Assembly: GCA_019359375.1 (NCBI GenBank)
Contig: JAHHHL010000010.1
Coordinates: forward strand, 62,001-126,000
Origin: Lyngbya sp. HA4199-MV5
Lineage (GTDB): Bacteria; Cyanobacteriota; Cyanobacteriia; Leptolyngbyales; Leptolyngbyaceae
Reading direction: 5' to 3'
DNA: 64,000 nucleotides
The notes under the pieces are model-generated. The model did no database searches. It was not told where the DNA came from and saw only the letters and a list, made by a program, of their open reading frames with translations. This document shows, one piece after another, positions 61,120 through 64,000 of this stretch. Within the stretch, counting starts at the first letter, position 1. Every line of letters starts with the position of its first letter. The translations under genes were made by a program, and so were the position numbers.

Positions 61120-61817
61120 CGTAGCACTACCAGATTTAAGGATGGATCAGCGACAACCTGAGTGAGTTCTTCTGACTGCAACATTTCTTGCCACAAAGCC
61201 GTAGCCTGTTGATTGACTGGCTGCGATCGCCGAAGCTGAATCAAAGCTGCGATCGCGTCGTACCACAAACCCGCTTTCCATGCTTGACGGATGAACTCAG
61301 GGCTTTTCTCAACAGGAATGGTCTGGGTGCCTGGTTCAATCCGCTGAATCCAACCATCTACAATCAGGGTTTGGCTCTGCTCCTGCGAACAGGCGACCGA
61401 GAGATACCAGCGATAGTTTTGATTGAGGGCAAGAGGGGTCTGGCTTATGCTTGACAGATCGATTCCCATCATTCCTGCCGCTTGTTCCATCATAAATTCA
61501 CGTTTGGCAAGCGTTTTTCCTGCTTCATCTTTCAAGATGAATTTTAACTGTAGTGCTTTGGTTGCTGAGGGCGCTAAAAAGTAAAGCGTTGGATAAGCGG
61601 CGGCTGTTTGACCTAAATTTGCTTTAGGGCTCAAGGCGACTAAAGGCACTTTGGTAAAACAATCACTGCGAGACCCTCCACCAACCCGTCGCCCTGGAAA
61701 CCCGCCACGATCGGCTTGCCCAGCAAAAGCGATTTGAGGCATGGCATTGAGCAAAAAGGTCAAACTAACTGTTGCGCCAAGTAAAGCGATGATCGATCGT
61801 GATTGCAGCAAACGCAT
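61113..61817 (-). CDS. DUF928 family secreted protein (second copy)
   Basis: 234 residues. A signal peptide (IIALLGATVSLTFLLNAMPQIAFAG) is followed by the DUF928 core: GGGSRSDCFTKVPLVALSPKANLGQTAAAYPTLYFLAPS, LKFILKDEAGKTL, YRWYLSVACSQEQSQTLIVDGWIQRI and GLWYDAIAALIQLRR. It matches the copy at 48653-49492 in block order, but with lower identity and without the Pro-rich linker. It is divergent from the CHASE2-GGDEF gene that follows. Both DUF928 genes in the window are therefore neighbours of CHASE2 genes. Confidence 0.8.
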   Translation of the reverse strand: MRLLQSRSIIALLGATVSLTFLLNAMPQIAFAGQADRGGFPGRRVGGGSRSDCFTKVPLVALSPKANLGQTAAAYPTLYFLAPSATKALQLKFILKDEAGKTLAKREFMMEQAAGMMGIDLSSISQTPLALNQNYRWYLSVACSQEQSQTLIVDGWIQRIEPGTQTIPVEKSPEFIRQAWKAGLWYDAIAALIQLRRSQPVNQQATALWQEMLQSEELTQVVADPSLNLVVLRQ

Positions 61818-62494
61818 ACGTTGATTCCTGTTAAAGAGTCTCCATATATTTATTGTTTCGCAATTTTATACAACAACAATCAGAAAAAATACTGAACCAG
61901 TCTTCTAATTTTGGATCTAAAACGTGGCATTGAATAACTATAGAAATAAGTTGGAATATCCGCTTCTTGACATCCGACAGAAAGCGTAAGTTATGTAGTT
62001 AAAAGCGCAAAAAATTTTCTGTCTGGCTAATTTATGCTTAATGAATCGTTCCCTGGTTCGATCGGTAGACGAACTAATCGAGAGGGTGTCTGAAGAGACT
62101 TCTGAGAAAGAAGATACCCCCTGTACGGGCGAAGCATGCGGCAAATAACCTTTGGATCAGAGGCGAAAGATACTGCCCGAATGCTTCGCTCCTACGATAT
62201 ACGAGTATAAACTTTTCAGGAAATCGCCTGAGAAGCATGATTGACACCGGATTAAGCAGCGGATGAAACGGATAGTTAATGGTTCTAGGCTAAAATCTCC
62301 CATCTGTTTCATTCGTTTTTTATCCGTTGCTAACCGATCTCTCACGGTTCAAACAACCTCTGAAGTGAGAACTCTATTCCTAAGCGGGGAATTCTACTAG
62401 AAGAGCCTGATGAGTTACTCCGACTCATCCGGGGGAAAGTGTCTCGCAGTGATGATTTCACTGGGGGCTGATCTCAAAGAGGGCAAAGATCACG
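61818..62494. other. Divergent intergenic region between DUF928 and CHASE2-GGDEF genes
   Basis: About 680 bases with no convincing gene. It contains an imperfect inverted repeat (62123-62195) and, further on, sequence with direct and inverted copies of ATCCGTTTCATCCG-like words (62260-62335). Promoters for both divergent genes should lie here. Confidence 0.4.
62123..62195. repeat. Imperfect inverted repeat with GGGCGAAGCAT ends
   Basis: Left arm GTACGGGCGAAGCATGCGGC and right arm, read on the complement GTAGGAGCGAAGCATTCGGGC, enclose a short centre (about 30 bases). The GGGCGAAGCATTCGGGC word is a widespread cyanobacterial intergenic repeat, so this is probably a MITE-like unit. Confidence 0.6.
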
Positions 62495-64000
62495 GTGTTG
62501 ACGAGATTAATCCAGCAAGTCCAAGCTGCTTCTGTTCGCTTTGGTGCTAAGAACCGGATGCTGAGGGATAGATTTTCTGTTGCCAATGACCTGTGGTGGG
62601 GTGGGCGATCGGTGCTGGTTGCCAGCACGATCGTGGCGGGATTGCTGCTGGGGTTAAGGCATCTCAACGGTTTAGAGGCGCTAGAACTGGCGACGTTTGA
62701 TCATTTGATTCGGTTATCACCTGCGCGTCAGCCTGACTCACGCCTGCTCCTGGTTGGGATTACAGAGCAAGATCTGCAACGGCATGGTTGGCCCTTGTCT
62801 GATCAAACGCTGGCTCAACTGCTCCAGAAACTGCAACGGTACAAGCCTCAAGTCATCGGTCTTGATCTGTACCGAAATCTGGCTCAACCGCCGGGACAAG
62901 CAAACCTGGCGCAACAATTGCAAGCAGCGAATCTGATTGCCATTACGAATGTGGGCAGTGATCCGAAAGCGGAAACAGTGCCGCCGCCGCCCAATATGCC
63001 GAAAGACCGGGTCGGGTTTAATGATTTAGTCCTCGACCCCGATGGGGTGATACGACGCAGCCTGCTGTTTGCTCAAACAGCCGACCAACCCTATTATTCG
63101 TTTGCGCTCCGAGTGAGCCTGATGTACCTGGCACAGAGCTTCCATTACGATGCAACCTCATTGCGGATTGGAGAGGCAGAGTTTGTGCCGTTGGAATCGA
63201 CTTCGGGTGGGTATCAGAGCCTGGATGCGAGTGGGTATCAAACGCTGTTGCGTTATCATGCACCCGACCAATTAGCGCGCCAGGTGTCAATGGCTGAGGT
63301 CTTTAGTGGACAGGTGAATCCGGACTGGATACGAGGCAAGGTCGTTTTGATTGGTACAACGGCTCCCAGCATTAAGGATGTGTTTTACACGCCCCATAGC
63401 GCCAATCAAACGACTGAGATGATGATGCCCGGTTTAGCGGTTCATGCCCAAATTGTGAGTCAAATCCTGGATACGGCTACGGGCGAAAAGGCTCAGTATT
63501 GGTTCTGGTCTGAGCCGCAAAAATTTTTCTGGCTTTTGGGATGGTCTGTAGTGACGGGCATCCTGGTTTGGCGCTTGCGAAACCCCGTCGCTTTTGTGGT
63601 TTTGGGGTGTCTCAGTGTCGGTGGGATTGTTGGGAGTGGGTATGCACTGTTGTTGCAAATGGGATGGATTCCAGTCGTAGAACCCTTAGTCGGTTGTTTG
63701 GCAACGGCGGCGCTGGTGGGCGCTCAGCGCTTATTCTACGCTGCTTACCGCGACCCACTGACTGGATTGATGAATCGGGATGCTTTTTTGCGCCAACTGC
63801 ATCGATCGCTCAAGCAAACCAGCGCCAGAAAGGAGACTGAACCGCTGGCTGTCTTGTTTCTGGATCTCGATCAATTTAAGTTGGTGAATGAAGGGTTAGG
63901 TCATCAAGCGGGCGATCGCCTGTTAATTGGCGCGGCAAACCGCTTGCAACGAACTTTACCCAAATTTTCCAGGTTGGCGCGGGTCGGCGGTGATGAGTTT
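62495..64000 (+). CDS. CHASE2-GGDEF protein (probable diguanylate cyclase), 3' end beyond window
   Basis: The frame is open to the window edge (502 codons). After an N-terminal TM (SVLVASTIVAGLLLGL) comes CHASE2 (ATFDHLIRLSPAR, LLLVGITEQDLQRHGWPLSD, QVIGLDLYRN, VGFNDLVLDPDGVIRRSLL, GKVVLIGTTAPSIKDVFYTP). Three TM helices follow (from about WFWSEPQKFFWLLGWSVV). The GGDEF domain begins DPLTGLMNRDAFL and contains FLDLDQFKLVNEGLGHQAGDRLL. The last five residues in view are GGDEF, so the active site is canonical, implying c-di-GMP synthesis controlled by an extracytoplasmic signal. Further domains such as EAL may follow. GTG 62495 is supported by AGAGGG; ATG 62558 is the alternative. Confidence 0.88.
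   Translation, partial: MLTRLIQQVQAASVRFGAKNRMLRDRFSVANDLWWGGRSVLVASTIVAGLLLGLRHLNGLEALELATFDHLIRLSPARQPDSRLLLVGITEQDLQRHGWPLSDQTLAQLLQKLQRYKPQVIGLDLYRNLAQPPGQANLAQQLQAANLIAITNVGSDPKAETVPPPPNMPKDRVGFNDLVLDPDGVIRRSLLFAQTADQPYYSFALRVSLMYLAQSFHYDATSLRIGEAEFVPLESTSGGYQSLDASGYQTLLRYHAPDQLARQVSMAEVFSGQVNPDWIRGKVVLIGTTAPSIKDVFYTPHSANQTTEMMMPGLAVHAQIVSQILDTATGEKAQYWFWSEPQKFFWLLGWSVVTGILVWRLRNPVAFVVLGCLSVGGIVGSGYALLLQMGWIPVVEPLVGCLATAALVGAQRLFYAAYRDPLTGLMNRDAFLRQLHRSLKQTSARKETEPLAVLFLDLDQFKLVNEGLGHQAGDRLLIGAANRLQRTLPKFSRLARVGGDEF

Overview
The window is chromosomal DNA from a cyanobacterium, probably filamentous. The octamer GCGATCGC (HIP1) and its core CGATCG recur throughout. Heptanucleotide short tandem repeats (STRRs) of the kind described in filamentous cyanobacteria fill many intergenic spaces. 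Many genes belong to families typical of cyanobacteria: a HepA-like ABC exporter, DUF928, DUF1822, DUF2605 and DUF2973 proteins, and a TTG-started purB. The exact genus cannot be read from the sequence.

Layout. (1) 1-2976: the tail of a universal stress protein, a degenerate class III nucleotide cyclase, the ribosome-assembly GTPase RbgA and a methyltransferase. (2) 2996-28303: a large exopolysaccharide locus. It holds an outer-membrane export protein, a Wzc-type co-polymerase/BY-kinase, a priming sugar transferase, a HepA/PglK-like ABC half-transporter, about a dozen glycosyltransferases, a pyruvyl transferase, a Wzy/WaaL-type polymerase and an acyltransferase-glycosyltransferase fusion. No Wzx flippase is visible. 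A secreted helical-repeat protein, a spore-photolyase-like radical SAM protein and a PA14-glycosidase follow. (3) 34260-36237: a strong candidate replication origin (clustered DnaA boxes) just upstream of dnaN. (4) 36391-39614: an odd class II tRNA-like gene, a KilA-N phage-type gene and hypothetical genes with duplicated coding fragments. (5) 39644-47633: housekeeping genes (L,D-transpeptidase, purB, DUF697 GTPase, thrS) and small membrane or secreted proteins. (6) 47915-48633: tRNA-Met beside a truncated integrase.

(7) 48653-64000 is the most unusual part. A minus-strand cluster runs exported CHAT protease, then sigma-70-like regulator, DUF1822, transmembrane CHAT-CHASE2 protein and DUF928 protein. 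It is followed by a large RTX-type calcium-binding protein, a GST, a second DUF928 gene and a CHASE2-GGDEF protein that runs off the window. The arrangement suggests a membrane sensor (CHASE2) controlling a cytoplasmic caspase-like protease (CHAT) encoded next to a sigma factor. By analogy with CHAT-sigma signalling in type III-E CRISPR systems, this may be protease-gated transcription. Both the sigma-like gene and the CHAT gene carry in-frame tandem repeats of 7-8 bp units, so gain or loss of one unit would frameshift them. The junction of the sigma and DUF1822 genes carries a perfect 22-bp tandem duplication.

The polysaccharide locus would make, modify and export a pyruvylated and acylated heteropolysaccharide. 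The CHASE2/CHAT/DUF928 region looks like a separate envelope-sensing system. Statements about mechanism are inference; domain assignments rest on motifs read directly from the translations.
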